From positions 62,001 through 126,000 of the forward strand of contig NZ_AFWT01000016.1 in the NCBI RefSeq assembly GCF_000224065.1: a stretch of DNA of 64,000 nt, read 5' to 3'. Every line of letters begins with the position of its first letter. The first letter of the stretch is position 1. The notes below the pieces were generated by a model. That model was given only the letters and a program-made list of their open reading frames with translations, had not been told where the DNA came from and did no database searches. Of this stretch, positions 57,655-64,000 are shown one piece after another. Position numbers and translations under genes: made by a program. This stretch comes from Thiorhodococcus drewsii AZ1 (lineage in GTDB: Bacteria > Pseudomonadota > Gammaproteobacteria > Chromatiales > Chromatiaceae).

Positions 57655-58680
57655 GGTCGTCTCCATATCCGACTCGCTGCCGATGCTGATGCGTAATCCG
57701 TGCGCGAGCAGCGGATCGCTGAAATGACGCACCAGGATCTTACGCTCGAACAGCGCCTGATAGACCCGCCCGCCGTCGCGGTCCGGCGGCGACGCAAACA
57801 CGAAGTTACCCTGGGAATCGATGACCCTGTAGCCGATGGCACGCAGCTCGGCCGTGAACCGCTCGCGAGTGGCGCGGATACGCGCCAGCGTCTGGCGCAG
57901 ATAGTCCTGATCCCGTAACGCGGCGGTTGCGGCGACCAGTGCCAGGCGGTCCAGGTGATAGTGATCGCGGATCTTGTCCAGCGCGGCGATCACCCAAGGC
58001 CGCGCGACGGCGAGTCCCAGCCGCATCCCGGCCAGTGCATAGCTCTTCGAGAAGGTCCGGGTCACGATCAGGTTCTCGTGCTCGCGCACCAGATCCAGGA
58101 CATCCCCGTCGGCGAAATCGGCATAGGCCTCGTCGACCACCAGCATCCCCGCACAGCGCTTGGCGAACGCGGCGATCCATTCCCTGGAAAAGGCGAAGCC
58201 GAGCGGCGCGTTCGGGCTGGTGAGGAAGAAGAGCTTGCCCTCGTAGCGCTCGGGGAAGTCGGCCAGCTCGAAGTCCTCGGTCAGACCGAAGGTGCGCACC
58301 CGCGCGCCCTGGATCTCGGCCAGGGTCGAGTAGTAGGAATAGGAGGGATGGACATAGCCGATCTCCTCGCCCTCCCCCGCGAAGGCCCGGATGAGATTGT
58401 TCAGCAGCTCGTCCGAACCATTGGCGCTGATCACCCAGTCCGGGCTCACGCCGAACAGCTCGGCCGCCGCTGCCCGCATCTCCCGGCTGGCGGCATCCGG
58501 GTACTTGCGCAGACTGCCACCGTCTGCGCCGACCTCGGCCCGAATCGCCTCGGCGACCTTGGGTGACGGCGGATAAGGATTTTCGTTGGTGTTGAGCTTG
58601 ATCCAGGCCGACTCATCGGCTGGCTGGAAACCGGGGACATAGCCGTTCATCTCGGCGATGTTGTTACGTAAGGGATTCAT
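57628..58680 (-). CDS. hisC: Histidinol-phosphate aminotransferase
   Basis: 350 residues, PLP fold type I. Motifs: [15 protein letters not shown], the PLP-binding [26 protein letters not shown] and the lysine in [14 protein letters not shown]. It makes histidinol phosphate in histidine synthesis; relatives also transaminate aromatic amino acids. The gene is away from other his genes. The ATG at 58680 lies immediately beside the right end of the IscB element, which leaves no native upstream sequence for a promoter; the gene may now depend on transcription through iscB. Confidence 0.92.
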   Translation of the reverse strand: MNPLRNNIAEMNGYVPGFQPADESAWIKLNTNENPYPPSPKVAEAIRAEVGADGGSLRKYPDAASREMRAAAAELFGVSPDWVISANGSDELLNNLIRAFAGEGEEIGYVHPSYSYYSTLAEIQGARVRTFGLTEDFELADFPERYEGKLFFLTSPNAPLGFAFSREWIAAFAKRCAGMLVVDEAYADFADGDVLDLVREHENLIVTRTFSKSYALAGMRLGLAVARPWVIAALDKIRDHYHLDRLALVAATAALRDQDYLRQTLARIRATRERFTAELRAIGYRVIDSQGNFVFASPPDRDGGRVYQALFERKILVRHFSDPLLAHGLRISIGSESDMETTLAAMREIG

Positions 58681-58697
58681 CCGTCTTGCGCGAGAAA

Positions 58698-58717
58698 CCC
58701 CGCCGTTCAGGGCGGGG
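58698..58717. repeat. Right-end palindrome of the IscB element
   Basis: CCCCGCC (58698-58704) and GGCGGGG (58711-58717) form a 7-bp stem. Its outer edge is about 18 bases from the hisC ATG. This type of hairpin is the recognition structure for the HUH transposase. Confidence 0.75.
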
Positions 58718-58744
58718 AGGGATAGCGCACCGTGCGCAGCACGG

Positions 58745-60091
58745 TTAGGCCGCCTGTCTCGCTTCCTCCTTTGGTGTTGGGTTGAATGAATAGCCATAGC
58801 CATCGGCGCGTTGCAGCGTTCGGCAATAACGGTAAGAGAGGCCTTGCACGACAGCGCCAGCGGTTTGGATGTTGAAGCTGCCGGTGGCGCGAATGGCCAC
58901 GCGCCCAACATAGGTTCCAGCCTTCTTGCCGGTCGGCACGCAGGCGATCACGCGGTCGCCGGTCTGGAAACCGTGGACGCGCTTCTGACGCATCAGGACA
59001 CCACGCGGAAAGCCGAAGCGATCCAGGCGGGTGCGTTGGTAACTGCCGCGCCCGGTGGCCTTGATCGCCAGCGTTGGGCACTGCCAGCCATGCAGAGCAT
59101 CGACCTGACCGACGCAGGCGGCATCGAGCGCGTGGGTCTTGGGCACGCCCAGGCGCATGCGGTTGAACTTGGTGCATCCGCCCGAGCCGGTCTCGACCGG
59201 GAGTCCCGTGGCCTTGAGCGACTCGAACAGTGCCCAGCGGGTCGCGTTGACGGCGGCCGCATCGCGCAGCGGTGCACTGACGTGCGCCTGAATGCGCTTG
59301 AGTCGGTCCGGCTTGTTAGCGAGAAAGACCGTGACCGGGCGATTGCCTTTCTTTTGGTTGCAGGGCGCGCAGGCCAGCGTCAAGTTACTGATCCGGTTTG
59401 AGCCGCCCATTGACTTGGGCTGGATATGTTCGATCTGCAGTGGAATGTCCTTCGCGCCGCAGTAGGCGCAGGTGCGGCGCCATTTTTCGAGCAGGTACTC
59501 CCGGACCTCGTACCCGGCCAGCGTTCCCTGTTGGTATTCCAAACCGGAAATCTCGGGGTTCTGCATCGCCTGCATATCGAAGCGCACCCGCTCCTGACTG
59601 ATCGCGGTGATCGGAGCCAGGCGGCGGAGGCGCTCGACCCAGGTGACGGTCGTCTCGACGCGATGACGCAGACTCGGCGCGAGCCAACCGCACGGCTTGG
59701 TGCGGTTGTCGAAGCGCGGGGCGCGATGACGCAGGTTGGCGGTGCGACGACGCCGACGCATGGCGCTTCGCGCCGTCAATGCCTCGCGAATCTGGTGTCC
59801 GCGATGGGTCAGTTCGCCGAGCCAGACGACGTGCGCCGTACGCGTGACCTCGCCCGTCTCAGGATCGACGATCTCCTCCTCGCGCACCAGGGCGAGCCCG
59901 GTGGTCTTGCTGCCGGGATCGAGCTTGATCCGCAGCGGTTGGGTCGCCCCGCCGACGCGATCCTTGAGGCGGATGGTGAACGGCGCCAGGCGCACCACCA
60001 CGGCACGCTCACGCTTCAGCAGCAACCGCGCGCGCTTCTCCGAGCAGGGCATCAGCGGGCGTTTTTTCTTGTCCAGCACAAACACGGCCAT
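58745..60091 (-). CDS. iscB: IscB, RNA-guided RuvC/HNH nuclease
   Basis: 448 residues, typical IscB length and complete. Order: PLMP motif (12-15), RuvC-I with D58 in [10 protein letters not shown], arginine-rich bridge helix (108-127, [19 protein letters not shown]), RuvC-II with E167 in [11 protein letters not shown] domain with C208-C211/C241-C244, EH at 221-222, N236 and N249, and RuvC-III with H320 and D323 in [10 protein letters not shown]; the rest is the C-terminal PAM/TAM-interaction domain. IscB is the Cas9 ancestor; with omega RNA it cuts double-stranded DNA. All catalytic residues are intact. ATG at 60091 follows GGAGG. The coding strand is that of hisC. Confidence 0.95.
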   Translation of the reverse strand: MAVFVLDKKKRPLMPCSEKRARLLLKRERAVVVRLAPFTIRLKDRVGGATQPLRIKLDPGSKTTGLALVREEEIVDPETGEVTRTAHVVWLGELTHRGHQIREALTARSAMRRRRRTANLRHRAPRFDNRTKPCGWLAPSLRHRVETTVTWVERLRRLAPITAISQERVRFDMQAMQNPEISGLEYQQGTLAGYEVREYLLEKWRRTCAYCGAKDIPLQIEHIQPKSMGGSNRISNLTLACAPCNQKKGNRPVTVFLANKPDRLKRIQAHVSAPLRDAAAVNATRWALFESLKATGLPVETGSGGCTKFNRMRLGVPKTHALDAACVGQVDALHGWQCPTLAIKATGRGSYQRTRLDRFGFPRGVLMRQKRVHGFQTGDRVIACVPTGKKAGTYVGRVAIRATGSFNIQTAGAVVQGLSYRYCRTLQRADGYGYSFNPTPKEEARQAA

Positions 60092-60101
60092 CAAAACCTC
60101 C

Positions 60102-60367
60102 AAAAAGCCCTTACGGGCCTGGTGACGGAGCCTTGCGGCTCGCTCCCCTCGGGAATGTCTACAACCCGCTCCTGCCTCGCAGCAGCGATCAGAACCTTCG
60201 GCGCTTTGCCTTTCGCCAGCATGATCCCGACCTTCCAGAGCGGCGAACTGAGGAAGCATTCGCCGGTGGGTCTTAACGACGTGTTGTAAACGGAGCGGGT
60301 TGGGTACCGCTTTCCCTGGTCAACCTGGCTCTTCACACGCTCCGCCCTTCAGGGCGGGGTAGTTGAC
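60102..60367 (-). ncRNA. Omega RNA (HEARO) of IscB
   Basis: Directly upstream of iscB. GUCAAC at its 5' end (60367-60362) pairs with GUUGAC (60324-60319), closing a helix around the CCGCCC-UGAA-GGGCGG stem (60357-60342). Further stems: AGCGG/CCGCU (60311-60294), CGGCGAA/UUCGCCG (60265-60241), and GCCC-GUAA-GGGC (60118-60107), followed by UUUUU just before the iscB ribosome-binding site. This order matches the HEARO family. In IscB systems the guide is the sequence just 5' of the scaffold, here GAGAAGTGCCTGTCCA (60383-60368, minus strand). Exact 5' end inferred. Confidence 0.85.
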
Positions 60368-60508
60368 TGGACAGGCACTTCTCGGCAGAAAGCCCGGACG
60401 CTCAAGACCGCCGCGACATGCTGCGGCACGCTCCGGGCATGAAGGCGAAATCATCGCACAGGATGGGCGGCAAAGTTTCCTTGGTTTTGTCGCCCGAAGG
60501 CGGGGTAA

Positions 60509-60721
60509 GCTCGGGCCGGCAACGTTCGAGACCAAGTACTGGCGCAAGCATGCGAAATCTTAGAGCATCTCGATACCCTGGATGGACGGACCGTCGATAA
60601 TTGTGGATTCTTCGCCATTGATGATCTCCACAGCCTGACCGAGGAGCAGCTCTATGACCGGATGCTTCAGGAGTTTCCCGACTGGCTGCGGGACGCGCGA
60701 GCCAAAGGCATCATCCGCTGA
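60509..60721 (+). pseudogene. 3' remnant of an unidentified gene
   Basis: An open frame with no start codon near its 5' end whose C-terminal part has protein-like composition: EILEHLDTLDGRTVDN, FFAIDDLHSLTEEQLYDRM, QEFPDWLRDARAKGIIR, stop at 60719-60721. It reads like the end of a soluble helical protein. The 5' part is missing, about 150 bp from the left end of the IscB element, so the gene may have been broken by insertion or deletion here. Family not recognised. Confidence 0.45.
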
Positions 60722-60772
60722 CCCGGATGGTGTGAGCGCATCTTTGCCAACCCATCGCAGCACGCCTCGGCC

Positions 60773-61606
60773 ATGAATCGGCCTCGACGGAGCACACGCT
60801 TGCCCGAGCTTCGCCGTCGGCTCGCCAAAGAACTGGATCCGATGCTGCGGGACAAGACCGGCCTCTCCCGAACGAACCGGTTCATCTGCGCCCTGATCCT
60901 CGCATCATTGCTGATGACGATCCTGCGCACCGAGATCACGATCTACGCCGGCCGTGAGGACCTGTTCTTGATCGTCGATCTCGTGCTCACGGGCTTGCTC
61001 GCCATCGAATACGGATTGCGCGTGTGGGTATGCACGGAGAATCCGGCCTATCGATCGCGCCTTGCCTTCGTCCTGACGCCGTCGGCACTGATCGATCTGC
61101 TCGCGGTGCTGCTCATCCTCTTCAGCCCCATCGGCAACCAAGGATTCTTGTTGCGACTGGCCAGACTCGCGCGCATTCTGCGACTCGCGAAACTGGGCCG
61201 CTTTTCATTGGCGTTCCATTCGGTCACACAGGCCGTTGGGCGACGTGCGTACGAGCTGTGGCTCAGCCTGGCCTTCTCCGCGACCCTTCTGCTGGTCTCG
61301 TCGGCGTTTCTCTATTTGATCGAAGGCGGCATTCAGCCCGAGGCATTCGGTAGCATTCCACGCGCAATGTGGTGGTCGGTGGCCACACTCACCACGGTGG
61401 GCTATGGCGACGTGTATCCGGTGACGGCTGCCGGACGGTTGTTTGGCGCTCTAACGGCGATCATTGGAATCGGCTTGATCGCCATGCCGACGGGCATTCT
61501 CGCAAGCGCCTTCAGTGAGGCGTTTCAGGAGCGCTGCCGACACAACACCGCTGGGACGGACGATCCTATGCATCCGCCCGCCGAGCAGTCGCGTACAACA
61601 GAGTAG
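60773..61606 (+). CDS. Voltage-gated-type potassium channel (6TM)
   Basis: 277 residues. Six membrane helices; S4 carries spaced arginines (RLARLARILRLAKLGRF, 128-144), and the pore filter is TVGYGD (208-213). This is the architecture of bacterial Kv-like channels such as KvAP/Kch. No C-terminal RCK domain is present. It would mediate K+ flow across the inner membrane. Confidence 0.93.
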   Translation: MNRPRRSTRLPELRRRLAKELDPMLRDKTGLSRTNRFICALILASLLMTILRTEITIYAGREDLFLIVDLVLTGLLAIEYGLRVWVCTENPAYRSRLAFVLTPSALIDLLAVLLILFSPIGNQGFLLRLARLARILRLAKLGRFSLAFHSVTQAVGRRAYELWLSLAFSATLLLVSSAFLYLIEGGIQPEAFGSIPRAMWWSVATLTTVGYGDVYPVTAAGRLFGALTAIIGIGLIAMPTGILASAFSEAFQERCRHNTAGTDDPMHPPAEQSRTTE

Positions 61607-61625
61607 AAAAGAGCGTGATGGCGTT

Positions 61626-61643
61626 GCGCTTCGCTCGAAGCGC
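61626..61643. terminator. Hairpin between converging K+ channel and cynS genes
   Basis: GCGCTTCG-CT-CGAAGCGC, a perfect inverted repeat in the 111-bp gap between the converging genes, 20 bases after the channel gene stop. Without a T-tract, function as a bidirectional terminator is inferred from position. Confidence 0.45.
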
Positions 61644-61717
61644 TGTCGAGGTCGATGCCGTCACCCCGAGCGGCCGGTTTGGGCGACGCGCTCGGAGCGA
61701 GGACGATCATCGCTGGC

Positions 61718-62161
61718 CTACCACTTCTTGTAGGGTAAGAATTTGCCCGACATGGTGACCTTGACGCGATCGCCCTTGGGATCCTCGACCTTGTCGACAT
61801 CCAGCGTGAAGTCGATGGCGCTCATGATGCCGTCGCCGAACTTCTCGTGGATGATCGCCTTCAGCGGCATCCCGTAGACCTGCATGATCTCGTAGAAGCG
61901 GTAGATCAGCGGATCGGTCGGGACGACCGGCCCCAGCCCCTTGAGCGGATACTCGGTGAGCGCCTGGGTCAGCGCGTCGTTCAAGTCCAGGGCCTTGGCC
62001 AGCGTCTTGGCCTCATCCTCGGACGCACTCGCCTGACCGTAGAACAACGCGGCGATCCAGACTTCGTCACGACCCAGAAGGGTCTCCAGATCCGCGAAGC
62101 TCAGGCCTTTCTTCCGCTTCGCCGCCAACAAGAGGTCGGTCGTCTCGTTCGCCGTCATCAC
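61718..62161 (-). CDS. cynS: Cyanate hydratase (cyanase)
   Basis: 147 residues. The catalytic residues R88, E91 (YRFYEIMQ) and S114 (GIMSAIDF) have the same spacing as R96, E99 and S122 of E. coli CynS. The decameric enzyme turns cyanate plus bicarbonate into ammonia and CO2, giving detoxification and a nitrogen source. The ATG follows GGAGATAGG. Its location close to nifA fits nitrogen metabolism. Confidence 0.96.
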   Translation of the reverse strand: MMTANETTDLLLAAKRKKGLSFADLETLLGRDEVWIAALFYGQASASEDEAKTLAKALDLNDALTQALTEYPLKGLGPVVPTDPLIYRFYEIMQVYGMPLKAIIHEKFGDGIMSAIDFTLDVDKVEDPKGDRVKVTMSGKFLPYKKW

Positions 62162-62189
62162 CTATCTCCGTGCTCTCGGTTTGAAAGGG

Positions 62190-62212
62190 TGCGAGGACAG
62201 GTATCCCTCGCA
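62190..62212. promoter_or_regulatory. Inverted repeat in the 72-bp gap upstream of cynS
   Basis: TGCGAGG-(9)-CCTCGCA, perfect 7-bp arms. It could be an operator for cynS or an attenuator/terminator after the upstream gene on the same strand. Confidence 0.4.
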
Positions 62213-62233
62213 CAGTCGAAGTCTCGTCGTTGG

Positions 62234-62845
62234 TCAGTCATCGCGGCTGTTCGATGCTACGCTGCTGCGATCACGCTCGTCCTCCTCGGACACCATATCC
62301 TCGACATCTGCGGTGATCTGGGTCCAGGTCCCCGGCAACGCTAGGTCGTCGCTGCCGAGTTCGCCATCGATCACCGGCGTAATCAGGCTATAGGCGACGC
62401 GCCAACGGGTCGTGCCGACCTGGATCGCAGCGGACTTGGGATTGAGCTTGATCACCTGACCGAATTGCTCGCATCCGGAGCGGTCCTTGAAGGCCACGCG
62501 ATCGCCGACCTTCAGCGTGTTGCGATCCAGAGGACGACGCTTCTCTGCGGCAATCTCAACGTCCTGTCCGTCGAGATTGATGAGATAGAAGGGGATGGTC
62601 CAGTATTTGCCGTCCTCGAGGTTCTGTATCGACGCGCGGGTGCGGTTGATCTTCACCAGACGTGCATCGATCAGACGGTTCTCCTCCGCGTTGAACCAGC
62701 TCACCGTCTGGCCGACACGCAGCGCCCGCTTTACCGCACGGATGCGCTCCGGGGCGTCGAGTTGGTTGCGAATAGCAGCGTCGAGCCGATAGAGCTCGAA
62801 CAGGCTGGCTTGGTTCAGTGCCTCCAGGATCTCGGTGTAGTTCAT
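62234..62845 (-). CDS. Conserved hypothetical protein with two Tudor/KOW-like repeats
   Basis: 203 residues, soluble. After a helical N-terminus come two similar beta-rich segments: VGQTVSWFNAEENRLIDARL plus VKINRTRASIQNLEDG (about 44-90) and VGDRVAFKDRSGCEQFGQVI plus KLNPKSAAIQVGTTRW (about 113-155). Both have the five-strand rhythm of Tudor/KOW-type nucleic-acid or protein binding folds. The C-terminus is acidic and probably disordered. It lies between nifA and cynS on the same strand. Function not known. Confidence 0.75.
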   Translation of the reverse strand: MNYTEILEALNQASLFELYRLDAAIRNQLDAPERIRAVKRALRVGQTVSWFNAEENRLIDARLVKINRTRASIQNLEDGKYWTIPFYLINLDGQDVEIAAEKRRPLDRNTLKVGDRVAFKDRSGCEQFGQVIKLNPKSAAIQVGTTRWRVAYSLITPVIDGELGSDDLALPGTWTQITADVEDMVSEEDERDRSSVASNSRDD

Positions 62846-62990
62846 TGATGAGAGCCAGAATGTTGATGTCGAAAGGGCTGGAATGCCACCTGGCAGTCGT
62901 GCTCGACCACACGGGTCTCGAGAACGGAATGGATCTGTTGGGCGTCGGACGGCAACATTATGCCCTCCGAGAATTCTGAATTCATATCGA

Positions 62991-64000
62991 TCAGCGAAAA
63001 GTCTTGCGCTCCAGACCGTACTTGTTCATGCGCAACCCCAGCACCCGGCGCGTGAGCCCGAGCCGGTTGGCGGCCTCAGTGGTATTGCCACGAGACGCCT
63101 TGAGCACGTCGACGATCATCTCGTACTCGACGGCGTTGAGCTTGGCCTCCAACGAGCCGATGGCCGAGGTCTCCGAGACGACCGGGGTCTGCAAGGAAGG
63201 CGGCAGATTGTAGGCATGAATGACGCCGTCCTCCGCGAGGAGGATGGCACGCTCGATCACGTTCTCCAACTCGCGCACGTTTCCCGGCCAATCGTAGCAG
63301 CGCAGCATGTTGATGGCCGAGGTCGAGATGCGCGTGACCTCGATGCCCATCTCCCGTGAAAATCGGGTCACGAAATGATCGGCCAAGGCGATGATGTCGT
63401 TCCCTCGGTCGCGCAACGGCGGAATGGTGATGGGGAAGACGTTCAGCCGGTAATAGAGATCCTCGCGGAAGGTGCCCTGCTCCACCATCGCGGCCAGGTC
63501 GCGATTGGTGGCGGCTAGAATGCGGATGTCGACCTGGATCGGCGTATTCCCTCCCACCCGCTCGAAGGCGCGCTCCTGCAGCACGCGCAGCAGCTTGGCC
63601 TGCATCGAAGGGGACAGCTCACCGATCTCGTCGATGAAAATGGTACCGCCACTGGCATCCTCGAAGCGGCCCTTGCGCTGCGCCGTGGCGCCAGTGAACG
63701 CGCCCTTCTCGTGACCAAACAGCTCGCTCTCGATCACGCTTTCGGGCAGGGCGGCGCAATTGAATTTGACGAATGGACCGGACGCATTGGGTCCATGGTA
63801 ATGGACGGCGCTCGCGACCAGCTCCTTGCCGACCCCACTCTCGCCGAGGATCAGTACCGTGGTCTTGGAACGGCTCACCTTCTCGATCAGATCGTAGACC
63901 TCCTGCATCGCTTTGGAGCCGCCGATGATGTTGGAGGGCTTGAACTTGGCCTTGAGCTGACCGCGCAAACGGCGGTTCTCCGCTTCGAGCGCGACCCGCT
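62991..64000 (-). CDS. nifA: NifA-type sigma-54-dependent activator (5' end outside window)
   Basis: The C-terminal 336 residues of the protein. It begins in the linker (ALEAENRRLRGQLKAKFKPS), then the AAA+ domain with NIIGGSKAMQEVYDLIEKVS, Walker A GESGVGKE, the GAFTGA loop and the arginine finger region, and a Fis-type helix-turn-helix (EAANRLGLTRRVLGLRMNKYG). The NIIG(N/G)SKAM...Y region is characteristic of NifA/VnfA/AnfA nitrogenase activators; the GAF domain expected at the N-terminus lies beyond the edge. Which nitrogenase it serves cannot be told. Confidence 0.88.
   Translation of the reverse strand, partial: RVALEAENRRLRGQLKAKFKPSNIIGGSKAMQEVYDLIEKVSRSKTTVLILGESGVGKELVASAVHYHGPNASGPFVKFNCAALPESVIESELFGHEKGAFTGATAQRKGRFEDASGGTIFIDEIGELSPSMQAKLLRVLQERAFERVGGNTPIQVDIRILAATNRDLAAMVEQGTFREDLYYRLNVFPITIPPLRDRGNDIIALADHFVTRFSREMGIEVTRISTSAINMLRCYDWPGNVRELENVIERAILLAEDGVIHAYNLPPSLQTPVVSETSAIGSLEAKLNAVEYEMIVDVLKASRGNTTEAANRLGLTRRVLGLRMNKYGLERKTFR

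Larger units (their letters stand above)
58685..60367 (-). mobile_element. IscB-carrying IS200/IS605-like (ISC) element
   Basis: Both ends carry the same subterminal palindrome: CCCCGCC-GTTCA-GGGCGGGG at 58698-58717 and CCGCCC-TTCA-GGGCGG at 60342-60357, in the same orientation, as in IS605-type single-strand transposons. Between them lie iscB and its RNA; no TnpA (Y1 transposase) is present, so the element would need help in trans. Exact borders (about 58685-58690 and 60361-60367) are inferred from the hairpins. Confidence 0.75.

Noticed and set aside
58745-60091. Calling the nuclease Cas9 or TnpB
   Set aside because: It has an HNH insertion and PLMP N-terminus, which TnpB lacks, and is far too short for Cas9 with no REC lobe or CRISPR array; IscB fits.

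Overview
The window is GC-rich bacterial chromosome, most likely from a gammaproteobacterium close to the purple sulfur bacteria (Chromatiales/Chromatiaceae). This is inferred from the gene set: the conserved rpsU-yqeY-dnaG-rpoD block with divergent tsaD, plsY and folB; msrP/msrQ; an Mrp antiporter with fused A and B subunits; and a NifA-type activator running off the right edge next to cyanase. No photosynthesis gene lies in the window, so the lineage is an inference.

Layout. 1-9.6 kb: a BCCT transporter cut by the left edge, a DUF4142-triheme cytochrome c gene with a DUF3096 mini-protein, a secreted protein, a sigma-54-dependent response regulator, and a two-gene unit (FMN-dependent glutamate-synthase-like protein, then pyruvate oxidase PoxB). 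Near-identical -24/-12 elements precede both the regulator gene and the two-gene unit. 10-21 kb: an AT-richer orphan gene, a CheB/CheR-derived hybrid kinase that lacks its CheB-CheR half, a TetR/FabF divergent pair flanked by an intact and a broken copy of part of a glycosyltransferase gene, a GH63-like hydrolase and a VTT membrane protein. 21-33 kb: a CHASE3-type chemoreceptor behind a heptanucleotide tandem repeat, then a cation-homeostasis block of mrpABCDEFG, DUF502, trkH and trkA.

33.4-42.1 kb is accessory. It holds an AT-richer retron (msr-msd RNA candidate plus a reverse transcriptase fused to a TOPRIM domain, as in retron Ec67), a SagB-type oxidoreductase, and a decayed prophage or integrative element (replication-like genes, divergent XRE repressor with an inverted-repeat operator, DUF4224 protein, tyrosine integrase) ending at the 3' end of a CAT-anticodon tRNA.

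42-58.7 kb is largely core: tRNA, rpoD, dnaG, yqeY, rpsU, tsaD, a PAS histidine kinase, a TMEM43-like protein, plsY, folB, DUF2452, a MidA-like methyltransferase, msrQ, msrP, a SUMF1-domain protein, a DUF89 protein and hisC. An IscB element (RNA-guided RuvC/HNH nuclease and its omega/HEARO RNA with a readable natural guide) sits directly upstream of hisC. The right end carries a gene remnant, a Kv-like channel, cynS, a protein with two Tudor/KOW-like repeats and nifA.

The most noteworthy systems are the retron with a drawable ncRNA, the IscB-omegaRNA element beside hisC, and the putative sigma-54 regulon around poxB. No CRISPR array, rRNA operon or complete autonomous transposon was seen. All family assignments are by reading motifs; no database search was run.
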